Made by a program: the position numbers and the translations under genes. The notes under the pieces are model-generated. The model was not told the origin of the DNA. It ran no database searches and saw only the letters and a list, made by a program, of their open reading frames with translations. Shown in pieces: positions 44,566-53,992 of a DNA stretch of 64,000 nucleotides (the first letter of the stretch is position 1; every line of letters starts with the position of its first letter). This stretch comes from Sporofaciens musculi (GTDB taxonomy: Bacteria; Bacillota; Clostridia; Lachnospirales; Lachnospiraceae), in contig NZ_WUQX01000001.1 in NCBI RefSeq assembly GCF_009830285.1, forward strand, positions 3,410,501 to 3,474,500, written 5' to 3'.

Positions 44566-45351
44566 TCAGTCTGCTTTTTTCGCCACCACGGCAAGCCTGC
44601 CGTTCTGTGCGGAGTATTCGCAGGTGGACAGGGTAATGAGCTTATCCCCATATTCAGCGGTCACGCCCGTATCATACAAGGCAAGTTCCTTACACTTCCC
44701 GACAAAGGCATTAAATTCTTTTTCATTCTCCGCATTGACAAAATCATAGTAGCGGTAGCCCTCCGAGCTGTACGCCACGGTCTTAAAAACAGCAATAATT
44801 TCATACTCTGCCTGCTCCGTGAGGGTGTCAAACTGGATATTCCTGTGTTTCTCATAAAAGCTCTTGGATTTATAATCTTCCAACGCCCCGAACATCCTGC
44901 CGCCTTTGATGTGGTGTCCGTAGATAACCAGATTATCACTTGCCGCAAGGTCGCAGTCCTCTTGGATATACGGCACTCCCAAATCGCTGTATTCCTTTTC
45001 AAAGCTGTGCTTCAGATAGAAATTCGGGCTGTTCCTGCTCTGCATGACGGGGTAGTTGATGCTTGTTCCGTCTATGGCAATCCACCCGACCATATCCTCA
45101 TTCTGCAAATACAGTTCCTTGTACTTTGCAAGAATATCCTCTCCCTCGCTGACGGGCGTATCCTTATCTCTGGGCAGTTCTTCCTCTGGCTCGGCGTTCT
45201 CCACGACCTTTGCAATCTCCGCAAAGGCTTCCGTCTGCTCGTCTATCTGCTGGTAATGGCTATAAATCTTAAAGCCACAAAAAACCGCTGCTCCTAAAAA
45301 GGTAACAGCGGCGGTAATACAGAGAATACATTTATAGTTTTTCAGATTCAT
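44566..45351 (-). CDS. Class B sortase
   Basis: This 261-residue protein has an N-terminal helix (CILCITAAVTFLGAAVFCGF), catalytic His in VIYGHHIKGGRMFG, and catalytic Cys244 in LITLSTCEYS with Arg252 in NGRLAVV. It anchors surface proteins carrying an NPxTN-like signal to peptidoglycan. In Tn1549-type elements it sits between the VirB4 and hydrolase genes and may attach element-encoded adhesins; no obvious substrate is in the window. Confidence 0.93.
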   Translation of the reverse strand: MNLKNYKCILCITAAVTFLGAAVFCGFKIYSHYQQIDEQTEAFAEIAKVVENAEPEEELPRDKDTPVSEGEDILAKYKELYLQNEDMVGWIAIDGTSINYPVMQSRNSPNFYLKHSFEKEYSDLGVPYIQEDCDLAASDNLVIYGHHIKGGRMFGALEDYKSKSFYEKHRNIQFDTLTEQAEYEIIAVFKTVAYSSEGYRYYDFVNAENEKEFNAFVGKCKELALYDTGVTAEYGDKLITLSTCEYSAQNGRLAVVAKKAD

Positions 45352-45375
45352 AAAATATTCCTTTCTTTATTCTGT

Positions 45376-45466
45376 CCTGCTTTCTGGGCATAAAGGTATG
45401 CCCGCAGGGTGTTTCTTTGTTCTTTCCCTGCTTTTGGGCATAGAGGTATGCCCGCAGGGTATTTCC
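45376..45466. repeat. Two 40-bp direct repeats with internal hairpins
   Basis: CCTGCTTTCTGGGCATAAAG and CCTGCTTTTGGGCATAGAGG each continue GTATGCCCGCAGGGT, 51 bp apart (45376 and 45427). Each holds a GGGCATA/TATGCCC hairpin. They fill the gap between the sortase and DUF6075 genes. Confidence 0.7.
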
Positions 45467-45483
45467 TTTTTTCTTGTTTTCAG

Positions 45484-45888
45484 CTACCGTGTATGCTCTG
45501 CCTGCTTCTTGGGCGTTGGTAAATCCCTGCAATATTCGGGATACCGTGCCTTGATGCCCTCCATGAAATACGGGGCGAACTCGCAGCAGAACAATTCCTC
45601 TGGCGTGAACAGTTTCTCACGCCCCTCCTCGGCGTAACCGTTCCAGAGGTTAAAGGCAAGGTGGCAGACTTTGACCGTGCCGCTCGTCTGCCAGCCTGCG
45701 TGCATCCCCTCTGGCTTGATGCAGTCCGTCTTAAAATCGAACATGGCGTTGATGTTCTGCCTTGTTTCCCCCGCAATCCCCATCACATAAAAAAACGCCC
45801 TGTGGTAGCAGTCGTTGACCTTGCATTTCATCATGCTTTCCAGAAAAAAATCACGGTGGGCTGCGTTGCGAAACCTTATCTCTGACAT
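45484..45888 (-). CDS. DUF6075-like conserved ICE protein
   Basis: This encodes 134 residues starting at ATG 45888 after AAAAGGAGGGATTTTT. Typical segments are RNAAHRDFFLESMMKCKVND, CYHRAFFYVMGIAGETRQNI, and FNLWNGYAEEGREKLFTPEE. It is soluble and cysteine-bearing, conserved beside VirB4 in Tn1549-type elements. No function is known. The start lies just past the VirB4 stop, so it is in the same operon. Confidence 0.7.
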   Translation of the reverse strand: MSEIRFRNAAHRDFFLESMMKCKVNDCYHRAFFYVMGIAGETRQNINAMFDFKTDCIKPEGMHAGWQTSGTVKVCHLAFNLWNGYAEEGREKLFTPEELFCCEFAPYFMEGIKARYPEYCRDLPTPKKQAEHTR

Positions 45889-45902
45889 AAAAATCCCTCC
45901 TT

Positions 45903-48236
45903 TTAGCACTCCCCAAATTTCGTCGTCATCAGTTTATACAGTTCCGTATTGCGTGGGAATTTATTGACGAAAGGCACAAGGGAGCTGCCGACTTTCAATA
46001 ATCCCTGCCCCGCACCGACATTCGTGATATAGCTCATCTGAAGGTCGGAAATGTTAAGGAGCTTCGCAAGCTCGATTCTGTCCGTGGACGCTTGGTTCAG
46101 CATGATAATGAACTCGCTGTTGGCAAGCATCGTCCTCGCCGTATGGCTCTGCAAGAGGTCGTCCACGTTCTGCGTGATTCCTGTGCAGTACGCCCCATAC
46201 TTACGCACACGCTTCCAGAGGGTAAAAAGGAAGTTTGCCGAGTATTCGTGCTGAAAGAGCAGGTAAATCTCGTCAATGAAAATAAAGGTGTTCCTGCCTT
46301 TCGCCCTGTTCTGGGTGATGCGGTTTAAAATGCTGTCGAGGACGACGAGCATACCAATAGGCTGTAACTGCTTGCCCAAATCCAGAATGTCGTAGCAGAT
46401 AAGGCGGCTGTGGGTATCCACGTTCGTATGCTTGGCAAAGGTGTTGAGTGAGCCGTCCGTGAAAAGCTCAATCGCAAGGGCGATTTCCTGCGCTTCTGGC
46501 TCATCCTGCTTTAACAGCTCCTCACGGAAGTCCTGCAAGGTCGGCGGCGTACCCATATAGTTGCCCTGCTGGTAATAGCGGTAGACGCTTGCCGTGCAGC
46601 GGTCAATGATGGACTTCTGCTTTGCCCCCAGACTTGCACCTCCGATAAGCTGTTCGCACAAAGACAAAATAAACTCTGATTTGAGGATGACGGGGTTCGC
46701 ACCGTCGCCGTAATCAGAGTTCATGTCCATTGCGTTGATGTGGTTGTCACTCGTCGCCGAGATGTGGACGACCTCGCCCTGCATCGCCTTTACAAGAGGG
46801 GAATACTCTCGTTCGGGGTCTATAACGATTACATCGGCGTTGGGGTCGGTCAGGATGATGTTCGTCATTTCCTCCTTTGCCGTAAACGACTTGCCCGCAC
46901 CAGACACGCCGAGGATAAAGGAATTGCCGTTCAGCAGGTGGCGGCGGTTGGCGATTATCATATTTTTACTGATGACGTTCTGCCCGTAATACACGCCGTC
47001 CTTATGGTAGATTTCCTGCACACGGAAGGGGATAAATACGGCAAGGCTCTCCGTTGTCAGCGTCCTCAACGCATCAATCTTCCTCACGCCGAACGGCAGG
47101 GCGGTGTTCAGACCGTCCATCTGCTGGTACTTCAGCACGGCAAACTGGCAGAGATGCTTCCTTGCCGTCGTGAGCAGGGCTTCCGTGTCATTGTCAAGCT
47201 GCTCTTTGGTGTCTGCGGTATGCACCATCGTAAGCACGGCAAACATCATCCTCTGGTCACGGGTCGTCAAATCGTCGAGGAACTCCTTGCTTTCCTTTCT
47301 CTGCTGCTCCAAGTCGTAGGGGATGACGGCGGAAAAGTTGTTGTTCTGGTTCTGCTTCCTCTGCCAGTTCGTGATGTTGGTTTCCACGCCCAGAAGACGG
47401 TTCTCCACCTCCCGCACGGCTTCGTCCGTCGGGACAGGCACGACGTCCACGGAGAGCATCATGTTACGGTTTAATTCGCAAAGCTCCGCCACCATGCTGT
47501 CCTTGATATAGGCGGCGTACTCTCTGAGGAATATCACACGCCCGTAGCGGTTGCCCATCTTAAAATAATCTTTCTCAAACTCAAAGGAGTCGGGGCAGAT
47601 ATAGTCCTTGAAGTCGTGTCCTTTCCGCATGGTCTGCGCCATGTCAAAGGCAAACGCCGTTTCCTCGCCCGTGCGGTAGAAGTCGTGGAAAATACGCAGC
47701 TTGTCATTGACGTCCAGTTCCGTACACTTCGAGCCTAAGCGGTTGAAATGCCCGATAAGGTCAGCCCCGACACGGGCAAAATAATTCCTCGCTTCCTCGA
47801 TGTTCTTCTTGCAGACGGAAACCGTCACATATTTGTCCTGCACGGTGGAGTTAGCCCCCGTTGCCTTATCCAGCAGCATTTTGTTATATTCTTTGCGGTA
47901 TTTATCCAAGTCGTCCTCCGCCATCGGGATAAGGATTGTCTGCTCAAAGTCTGCCTTATTCAAACGGCGGTTGTTGATAGTGATTTTCGTGGTCGCCCCG
48001 CTGTCGAGGGCGTTTAAAAGCTCCGAGTATTCAAGGAACATCGCTTCCTTGTCCTCACGGCTCGCCACGGCGTAGTTGATGTCCTCAAACTTGAATGTCT
48101 TTGCGTATTTGTTCCTGCCCACAAGGAAAATGCCGTCCTCCCACATGGTCTTTAACGGGATGACCGCCTGCACCGACTTCGGCACAATGAATTTCTCCCT
48201 GTCCTGCTTGAACAGTGTTTTCAGCGTCTTAATCAT
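45903..48236 (-). CDS. VirB4-family conjugation ATPase
   Basis: This encodes 777 residues. The C-terminal ATPase domain has Walker A GVSGAGKSF (443-451), Walker B TFIFIDEIYLLF and the later FIIMLNQAS. The N-terminal 400 residues form the VirB4 platform domain. It powers assembly of the type IV mating channel at the membrane. It overlaps the PrgI-like gene by 8 bp and is followed by DUF6075. Confidence 0.95.
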   Translation of the reverse strand: MIKTLKTLFKQDREKFIVPKSVQAVIPLKTMWEDGIFLVGRNKYAKTFKFEDINYAVASREDKEAMFLEYSELLNALDSGATTKITINNRRLNKADFEQTILIPMAEDDLDKYRKEYNKMLLDKATGANSTVQDKYVTVSVCKKNIEEARNYFARVGADLIGHFNRLGSKCTELDVNDKLRIFHDFYRTGEETAFAFDMAQTMRKGHDFKDYICPDSFEFEKDYFKMGNRYGRVIFLREYAAYIKDSMVAELCELNRNMMLSVDVVPVPTDEAVREVENRLLGVETNITNWQRKQNQNNNFSAVIPYDLEQQRKESKEFLDDLTTRDQRMMFAVLTMVHTADTKEQLDNDTEALLTTARKHLCQFAVLKYQQMDGLNTALPFGVRKIDALRTLTTESLAVFIPFRVQEIYHKDGVYYGQNVISKNMIIANRRHLLNGNSFILGVSGAGKSFTAKEEMTNIILTDPNADVIVIDPEREYSPLVKAMQGEVVHISATSDNHINAMDMNSDYGDGANPVILKSEFILSLCEQLIGGASLGAKQKSIIDRCTASVYRYYQQGNYMGTPPTLQDFREELLKQDEPEAQEIALAIELFTDGSLNTFAKHTNVDTHSRLICYDILDLGKQLQPIGMLVVLDSILNRITQNRAKGRNTFIFIDEIYLLFQHEYSANFLFTLWKRVRKYGAYCTGITQNVDDLLQSHTARTMLANSEFIIMLNQASTDRIELAKLLNISDLQMSYITNVGAGQGLLKVGSSLVPFVNKFPRNTELYKLMTTKFGEC

Positions 48237-48714
48237 GGTCTACCTCCTTGCGCTTTCTTGATTTCTTATTTTTCTTTCTGGCTTTTTCAGCCTGTTTTCT
48301 CCGTTCCCGTGCCGCTTTGCGCCTTGCCCTCCTGCATTTTTTCTTTTTCTTATCCTGCACGGCGGGCAAGCCCTTTTCATGGGCTTCAATGGCGTTCTTC
48401 ATCGCTTCGTAATAAAGATTCTCTGGGGCAAATAAAATCTTCTTCGGCATCAGAAACTGCGACTTTATCCATGCCCACACAAACTGCTCGGCGGTCATGC
48501 CGTTATACCTTACAAATCCCATGACCGCAAAAGGGGAAGCCCCCAAGATGCACATCCAGCTCAATGTTTCCGTCCCGAACCTGCCACGGAGCAGGAAGAA
48601 CAAGCCGACCGCCACGCCGCAGGCAAGCACGGAAAACAGGAACTGCCGCATCGACAGCCCGAAGAACATGGATTCCGTGTAGTTGCGGATTTCCTTATTT
48701 ATCTTGACTTCCAT
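48229..48714 (-). CDS. PrgI-family transfer membrane protein
   Basis: This encodes 161 residues starting at ATG 48714 after AGGGAGGAGCGGTGCTGAT; the longer frame overlaps the upstream gene and is not used. Two close membrane helices (FLFSVLACGVAVGLFFLL and WMCILGASPFAVMGFV) precede a very basic tail (KKKKCRRARRKAARERRKQA). It is a VirB3-like inner-membrane component linking VirB4 to the channel. Confidence 0.88.
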   Translation of the reverse strand: MEVKINKEIRNYTESMFFGLSMRQFLFSVLACGVAVGLFFLLRGRFGTETLSWMCILGASPFAVMGFVRYNGMTAEQFVWAWIKSQFLMPKKILFAPENLYYEAMKNAIEAHEKGLPAVQDKKKKKCRRARRKAARERRKQAEKARKKNKKSRKRKEVDHD

Positions 48715-48715
48715 A

Positions 48716-48952
48716 TCAGCACCGCTCCTCCCTGACATCCCCCGTCGAAATAAAGAGGATGCTGCGTTTTGGAATATATGCAAATCCAGAAATGGCATCC
48801 CCGATTTCAAATATCTCGTTATCGTCAGCTTTTCCAAATTTTCCGACCAGCCCTTTTTCAGCAGGCAGGTCATAGGCTTCGGAAGCCCCGATGACTTCTC
48901 CATTTAACAGATGGATATCATAATTCTGGCAATACTTCGTTTCTTTTTTCAT
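48716..48952 (-). CDS. Small conserved ICE protein of unknown function
   Basis: This encodes 78 residues: KYCQNYDIHLLNGEVIGASE, YDLPAEKGLVGKF, FAYIPKRSILFISTGDVREE. It is a compact beta-rich protein in the middle of the transfer operon between the VirB6-like and PrgI genes. No family name can be assigned. The start ATG 48952 follows CAGGAAAGGAAAATTGAA. Confidence 0.65.
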   Translation of the reverse strand: MKKETKYCQNYDIHLLNGEVIGASEAYDLPAEKGLVGKFGKADDNEIFEIGDAISGFAYIPKRSILFISTGDVREERC

Positions 48953-48978
48953 TTCAATTTTCCTTTCCTGTTGGATAA

Positions 48979-49815
48979 TTACAAGCCCATCATCTCACGC
49001 ACAACACGGTCTGCCATCTTAACCGCACCGACAAGGACGAGCATATTGAACACCAATTCCCCGATATAGCCCCACACCATCGTGACCGCCGCCGCATCGG
49101 GGTTGACTGCGGGCGGGGACGCCGCAAACACCGAGAAGATGATGCAGGCAAGCACAATGATTGCCCCCTCAAGGCAGACGGCGGAGTAGCTCTTGATGAA
49201 GCTCTTTCCCACGCTCTGGCTCGGCTCTCCTGCAAACGAGGACAGCGGCACGGGGGCGATGGCGGTATATAAATATAGCTTGAAAAATCTCCCATACACC
49301 GACATTATCATAATGAACGACAATACCGTGATAAACAGCCCGCCTATCAGCGTGACTGCCCATAAGGGGATGCTCTCGAAAAAGCCGCAGTCCTCCACGG
49401 CTGTCACAATCTCCTGCGGCAAGACGGTCTTTTGCGCCGAGCCAAAACCTGCGGCTTTCATAATGGCGGAAATCACGCCCTGCACGATTTTGAACAGAGC
49501 CATCATCAGCTCCAAGCCGTAAGTGACCGCACCTTTCGCAAGGGCAAAGCGGATGAACAGCTTTAATGCGTGTTCGGGCTTCTTCACGCTTGCGAAGTCG
49601 CCGCAGGTACGCATCACGCCGACGACAAAGAACAGCACGAGCAGGGCAAGCCCTATCGCCTGCAACGCCCCGTGGATGTCAACGATGACTTTCCATATCG
49701 CACCGCCCTTAAAGGTTTCGGGGGATTGGGTGATGAGCTGCCATATCTCGGCTAACTTTTCATTCCATGTGTCAAGGGCGTTCTCCAAGTTCTGGACTAC
49801 CCAGTTGTCTGACAT
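48979..49815 (-). CDS. VirB6/TrbL-like channel protein
   Basis: This 278-residue polytopic membrane protein has at least five helices (ALQAIGLALLVLFFVVGVMR; ALAKGAVTYGLELMMALF; AVTLIGGLFITVLSFIMIMS; SAVCLEGAIIVLACIIFSVF; LVFNMLVLVGAVKMADRVV). It forms the inner-membrane channel core of the conjugation machine. The position beside Maff2 and PrgI is the Tn1549-type order. Confidence 0.88.
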   Translation of the reverse strand: MSDNWVVQNLENALDTWNEKLAEIWQLITQSPETFKGGAIWKVIVDIHGALQAIGLALLVLFFVVGVMRTCGDFASVKKPEHALKLFIRFALAKGAVTYGLELMMALFKIVQGVISAIMKAAGFGSAQKTVLPQEIVTAVEDCGFFESIPLWAVTLIGGLFITVLSFIMIMSVYGRFFKLYLYTAIAPVPLSSFAGEPSQSVGKSFIKSYSAVCLEGAIIVLACIIFSVFAASPPAVNPDAAAVTMVWGYIGELVFNMLVLVGAVKMADRVVREMMGL

Positions 49816-49907
49816 TCGACCACCTCCGTTCTTAAAATTTGATAGCGGGGCAAGTTCCGCAGAGCGGATCTGCCCCGTTATCTTGTCTTGTGTCAGTCTG
49901 TTTTGGA

Positions 49908-50264
49908 TTAGCCTGTGATGAGGGTCAAAATCTCTTTCGCAAAGGTAATCACAACGCCGCCCGCCAGTGTGAGGAAACCGTTCGCCCTCTGGGACGGGTC
50001 GTGGGATTTCAGCGACAAGCCGACCTGCACGATGCCGAAGCCGAGCATAATCATCCCGACCGCCCGTATCAGACCGAAGATGAAATTGGAAAGGTTGTTG
50101 ACGACGGCAATCGGGTCATTGGCGGCAAAGGCAGTCATGGATGTGCCAAATACCATCATAACGGCAAGCACCGCCACGCAGTAATGGCGGAAGCCCTTTT
50201 TTACCTTGCTTGTCATCGGCAGTTTCTGGGTTGCTTTCTTCTCGTTTTTCTGGAAAAGTTTCAT
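49908..50264 (-). CDS. Maff2-family membrane protein
   Basis: This encodes 118 residues: a basic N-terminus, a signal-like helix (HYCVAVLAVMMVFGTSMTAF ending near AAND), then two helices (FIFGLIRAVGMIMLGFGIV; FLTLAGGVVITFAKEILTLI). Maff2 proteins resemble VirB2-like small channel or pilin subunits. It lies 14 bp after the VirD4 gene in the same operon. Confidence 0.85.
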   Translation of the reverse strand: MKLFQKNEKKATQKLPMTSKVKKGFRHYCVAVLAVMMVFGTSMTAFAANDPIAVVNNLSNFIFGLIRAVGMIMLGFGIVQVGLSLKSHDPSQRANGFLTLAGGVVITFAKEILTLITG

Positions 50265-50278
50265 AGGGTAAATCCTCC

Positions 50279-52072
50279 TTATAAATTGAATATTTCTTCC
50301 AAGTCCTCATCGGACAGAAGCTCATAGGAAGTGCTGACAGGGTTAAGCGCAACAGCGTCTTTTGGAATATCCCCGCCAAACACAAAGGTTGCGACCGCCT
50401 GCGTCGGCTCGCCGTGGATATACGGCGGCTTTCCACCGTCGGCGGTCAGTTTCACATTCGGGTGTTTCAGGATGTCGTACTTCAAATCCATGACGGGGCG
50501 TTCCCCACGCACAAAAAGAAGTGCGTAGCGGTTGTCTAGCATACGCACCTCGTCTGGCGTTAAAAGCTCACGCCCCGAAATCTGGTAGTTAGTGGAATAG
50601 TTGCCGCTCCGCCCAGAGCTTTTCCCGTAGGTGTTGGTGTCTATCGTGGCTTTTCCAAGAAGCTCACTTACAAACTTATGGGTACTCTGCTCGTTGCCGC
50701 CGAGATAGAGGAACTCATCGGCATTGCCGACAATGCTTTCCCACTGTTTCTCAAACAGGGCTTTGAGCTGTGCCAGATTTTGCAGGATAATCGAAACGGA
50801 CACGCCCCTTGACCTCATAACTGACAGTATCTTGTCAAAGTCATCGGGCAGCGAAACATTGGCAAATTCATCCATAATAAACTGGCAGTGGACGGGCAGA
50901 CTCCCGCCGTACTTATGGTCGGCGAAGTAGAATAACTGTTGGAATAGCTGCGTGTATAACAGCGACACAAGGAAATTGAAACTGGTGTCGTTGTCTGGTA
51001 TCAGTGCGAACAGTGCGACTTTCTTCTCCCCCAAAGACGGCAAATCCAATTCATCTGTGGCGGTCAATCCTGCAAGGCTTTCCAGATTGAACTTCTCAAG
51101 CCTTGCGGCAAGGGTTATCTGGATGCTCTTTAGCGTTTTGGCTGAACCAGAATGGTAATCTCTGTAATACTTTAATGCGATATGCTCTGGGTTTACCATC
51201 TCCAAGCGGTCAAACAATTCGTCAAGTGGGCTTACATAGCCGTCGTCATCTTCCCTTACCTCGCCTGCCCTTAAAAGCTCCATCACCATCGGGAAATTCT
51301 GCTCGTCTGGCGGGGCTTCGTATTTCAGATAGAACACGAGGGACAATAGAAGCATACTCGCCGCCGTGTCCCAGAACGGGTCTTGCGACTGTGAGCCTTT
51401 CGGCGTGGTCGCCTTAAAGAGATTCGTCACAAGCCGCTGCACGTCGTTGTCGTTCCGAAGATAAACAAACGGGTTGTAACAGTGGCTCTTGTGCATGTTG
51501 ATTAAATCAAGCACACGCACCTCATAGCCTTTCTTTTCCAGAAGCCCGCCCGTGTCACGGACAATCTCGCCCTTTGGGTCTAAGATTACCATTGACGTGT
51601 TGCACTGCATCACGTTCGGCTTACAAAAAAATCTGGTCTTTCCTGCACCAGAGCCGCCCACCACGAGGATATTCAGATTCCTCCTGTGCTTCTTCCCGTC
51701 AAGCCCGATGCGGACGCTCTGGGTCAGCAGCTTGTTTTCCGATGCGTCTTTATCTCGGTACTTCTTATTGAGAGTGCCTGCGCTGCCCCATTTTGCAGAG
51801 CCGTGTTCCTCCCCCTTGCGGTAGTTCCTGCGTGTGGAGAAATAAACGCCGATTCCCATGCCGTAGGCAAGCAGGAAAATAAGGACAGTCCTTACGCTGT
51901 CCCTACAAACCGTTATGGAAAACGGGTTCTCGACTGCCACGGATAAATTCTGCATTATCTCCACGATGCCGCCGCTGACATAAGGAGCTGTCAGCAGGGC
52001 AAGCCACACGACAGGGACAATCCCACATAAAGAGAGGATTAAGCCCGCCTTGTAATCATCACCGTTCTTCAT
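50279..52072 (-). CDS. VirD4-type coupling protein
   Basis: This encodes 597 residues: two N-terminal helices (about 10-30 and 60-80), Walker A GGSGAGKTR (139-147), Walker B region HCQFIMDEFANVSLPDDFD and the FtsK/TraG-like core. It recruits the relaxase-DNA complex to the channel and drives export with ATP. It overlaps the upstream 65-residue gene by 14 bp. Confidence 0.95.
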   Translation of the reverse strand: MKNGDDYKAGLILSLCGIVPVVWLALLTAPYVSGGIVEIMQNLSVAVENPFSITVCRDSVRTVLIFLLAYGMGIGVYFSTRRNYRKGEEHGSAKWGSAGTLNKKYRDKDASENKLLTQSVRIGLDGKKHRRNLNILVVGGSGAGKTRFFCKPNVMQCNTSMVILDPKGEIVRDTGGLLEKKGYEVRVLDLINMHKSHCYNPFVYLRNDNDVQRLVTNLFKATTPKGSQSQDPFWDTAASMLLLSLVFYLKYEAPPDEQNFPMVMELLRAGEVREDDDGYVSPLDELFDRLEMVNPEHIALKYYRDYHSGSAKTLKSIQITLAARLEKFNLESLAGLTATDELDLPSLGEKKVALFALIPDNDTSFNFLVSLLYTQLFQQLFYFADHKYGGSLPVHCQFIMDEFANVSLPDDFDKILSVMRSRGVSVSIILQNLAQLKALFEKQWESIVGNADEFLYLGGNEQSTHKFVSELLGKATIDTNTYGKSSGRSGNYSTNYQISGRELLTPDEVRMLDNRYALLFVRGERPVMDLKYDILKHPNVKLTADGGKPPYIHGEPTQAVATFVFGGDIPKDAVALNPVSTSYELLSDEDLEEIFNL

Positions 52073-52256
52073 GGCACTTGCACGGGGCGACCTTTACTTT
52101 CTTGGTCGGGGCGAATGCCACCCTGCTTATCAGCTCGTCAACAGGCTCGGTGGGGCGTTCCTCCTGTATCTGCTGCGTCCGCAGGGTGTTGAGGGCATTG
52201 AGGACGATGTTCTTATCGTATTTGTCCAATGCCAGATGGTATCGTTCTTCTTTCAT
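52059..52256 (-). CDS. Small conserved protein before VirD4
   Basis: This encodes 65 residues starting at ATG 52256, reached from the ribosome site CGGAGGTGCAGCCC; an in-frame GTG overlaps that site. It reads RYHLALDKYDKNIVLNALNT and ends VKVAPCKCHEER. The 3' end overlaps the VirD4 start, showing coupling. Unknown function. Confidence 0.65.
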   Translation of the reverse strand: MKEERYHLALDKYDKNIVLNALNTLRTQQIQEERPTEPVDELISRVAFAPTKKVKVAPCKCHEER

Positions 52257-52271
52257 GGGCTGCACCTCCGA

Positions 52272-53135
52272 TTAGCGTTCCTGCTCTTTGGATTTGGGCG
52301 GCTTGTTCTTTTCAAGGCTCTTATACATGTCCGACTGGATTTCGCCGAGAACGTCACGCATCGAGCCAAGCTCGCCTTTAAATTCCTGCGTTTCCATGCC
52401 CTCAAATTCTTTCGGGAGCTTGTCAAAGCTAAAACCTTTCGTGTCCACGCCGTAGCGGGAGCTTACCATATAGGCAACGCAGAACGATTTGAACTCTGAA
52501 GCGTCACGGCTTTCCTTATGCTTGAAGTCAAAGACCGCCGCCGACACTTCCTTTGCCATGCTGACAAAGAGCTGTTCCTCGGAAAGCCCCGTCTTGATGA
52601 AGATGGTCTGCTGTGCGCTGTCGTAGAACGCAGGCAGCTCAAGGTCGTCCACTGGCGCAAAGGAAACGGGGCTTGCGTCAATCATCGCCGACACAAGCTC
52701 CCGCATGGTTTTGGCTTCCTGCGGCTGCTGCCTGTCCTTTGCCGAGGTCTGGGAAATGTCATAGACTATCTTGGCGTTGTAGCCGACCGCCTTTGAGCCG
52801 TCCTCCCGCTCATACTCTTTCCCCGGCTCAAGTATGGTGACTTTCTGTGCGTCCTTGTCCACATAGGCACGGCTCTGTTTCCAACTGCCGTAATCCTTAA
52901 GCTGCGTCGCTTCGGGCATCTGTGCCGAAACCAAGATGGCGTTGTTGACGGAGTAGCGGTCAAAATGCCCCTGCACGTCAAGGTACTGGCGAAAGCTGTC
53001 ACCGTCCGCCATCATCTCCGAACAGGTATTGTCAATCAGCTCATAGGCTGCTTTCCGCTGCTCCTGCTTTGCGGCAGCCCATTCCTCTTTGTTAAAAGGT
53101 CTGCCGCCGCCGCTGAATACGTCATAAATGCTCAT
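52272..53135 (-). CDS. ArdC-like single-strand DNA-binding protein
   Basis: This encodes 287 residues. The region RYSVNNAILVSAQMPEATQL, GSWKQSRAYVDKDAQKVTIL resembles the N-terminal ssDNA-binding domain of ArdC antirestriction proteins and of the large helicases in these elements. The C-terminal protease-like part of ArdC is not recognisable. It could protect incoming single-stranded DNA. It sits between the PcfB and VirD4 genes. Confidence 0.65.
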   Translation of the reverse strand: MSIYDVFSGGGRPFNKEEWAAAKQEQRKAAYELIDNTCSEMMADGDSFRQYLDVQGHFDRYSVNNAILVSAQMPEATQLKDYGSWKQSRAYVDKDAQKVTILEPGKEYEREDGSKAVGYNAKIVYDISQTSAKDRQQPQEAKTMRELVSAMIDASPVSFAPVDDLELPAFYDSAQQTIFIKTGLSEEQLFVSMAKEVSAAVFDFKHKESRDASEFKSFCVAYMVSSRYGVDTKGFSFDKLPKEFEGMETQEFKGELGSMRDVLGEIQSDMYKSLEKNKPPKSKEQER

Positions 53136-53137
53136 GC

Positions 53138-53992
53138 TTATCTTGCTCCTTTCAATTTTGGTTTCCGTTTCCGCTTCTGGGGCTGTTTATGCTCCGTCTT
53201 TCCTGCGGGCGGCTTCTTCGCCCTGTCGGGGGATTTCTCTCTTGCAGGGGAAACGTCCGCTTCCTGCTCCTTGCGGCTCTCCTTGATTTTCCGCAGTTCC
53301 TCCCTGACTGACGGTTTCTCCGCCTTAGCCATAGTAGCCCCCTCTGCGGGCTTCCTTTGCTGCTTTAAGGTAGGCTCGGACAGAGGGGATTTTTCTGTCT
53401 TTGCCACCGAGGGGTTTGGGGCGTTTTCCTCCTTTTGGAGCGGTTTGCCCATAAGGGCGTCCATGAGCCTGTCTTTCTCCGCCTTTTCCTCCACGCCGAC
53501 GTCTGGCTCTGGCTGACCGTCCTTTGCATCTGCATCTTTTACATCTGCGGTTTTGTCAGCTTTCGCCTTTTCCCCTTTCGATTTCTCCGCTTCGGTCACA
53601 ATGGAAGCAGTATCTACCGACGCAAGGCTGAACCGCTCCACAATGCGGCTGATTTTCGATGCGTCCTCGGCTCTCGCAATCACGTCCACCTCCGCATTGG
53701 GGTCTTTGTTCCCCCTGTCTGCCAAAACGCAGTAGAGTACGCCGTATTTCTTCGCTTCCTGCGTGAACTTCTTCAAGTCGCCGCTCTTTACGGTAAAGAC
53801 TTTCAGCTCCTTGCCAGAGCGGAGCATGTTTGTGAGCCTTGCCTTTCCTTTGGTTTTCTGTTCTTCCTTTAAGATGGAATATAAGAGGATGGCGATATTC
53901 TTCGCACCCGCCCCCGTGATTCTGGCTGCGACCTCAAATCCCTCCAAGCTCATCCTTACGATTTGCTCCGCCGCTTCGCCGCCTGTGTTCAT
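53138..53992 (-). CDS. PcfB-family relaxosome accessory protein
   Basis: This encodes 284 residues: a conserved N-terminal domain (MSLEGFEVAARITGAGAKNI, AILLYSILKEEQKTKGKARL, KKYGVLYCVLADRG) as in PcfB, which links relaxase to the coupling protein. The C-terminal 130 residues are a Lys/Glu/Pro-rich disordered tail ending KRKRKPKLKGAR. It overlaps the relaxase 3' end by 59 bp in a different frame. Confidence 0.85.
   Translation of the reverse strand: MNTGGEAAEQIVRMSLEGFEVAARITGAGAKNIAILLYSILKEEQKTKGKARLTNMLRSGKELKVFTVKSGDLKKFTQEAKKYGVLYCVLADRGNKDPNAEVDVIARAEDASKISRIVERFSLASVDTASIVTEAEKSKGEKAKADKTADVKDADAKDGQPEPDVGVEEKAEKDRLMDALMGKPLQKEENAPNPSVAKTEKSPLSEPTLKQQRKPAEGATMAKAEKPSVREELRKIKESRKEQEADVSPAREKSPDRAKKPPAGKTEHKQPQKRKRKPKLKGAR

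Noticed and set aside
45376-45466. CRISPR-like repeats
   Set aside because: Only two units, each with an internal hairpin and no spacer-like unique sequence of constant length; no cas genes.
46740-47474. 244-codon plus-strand frame opposite VirB4
   Set aside because: VirB4 Walker motifs are on the minus strand; this frame has no signature.
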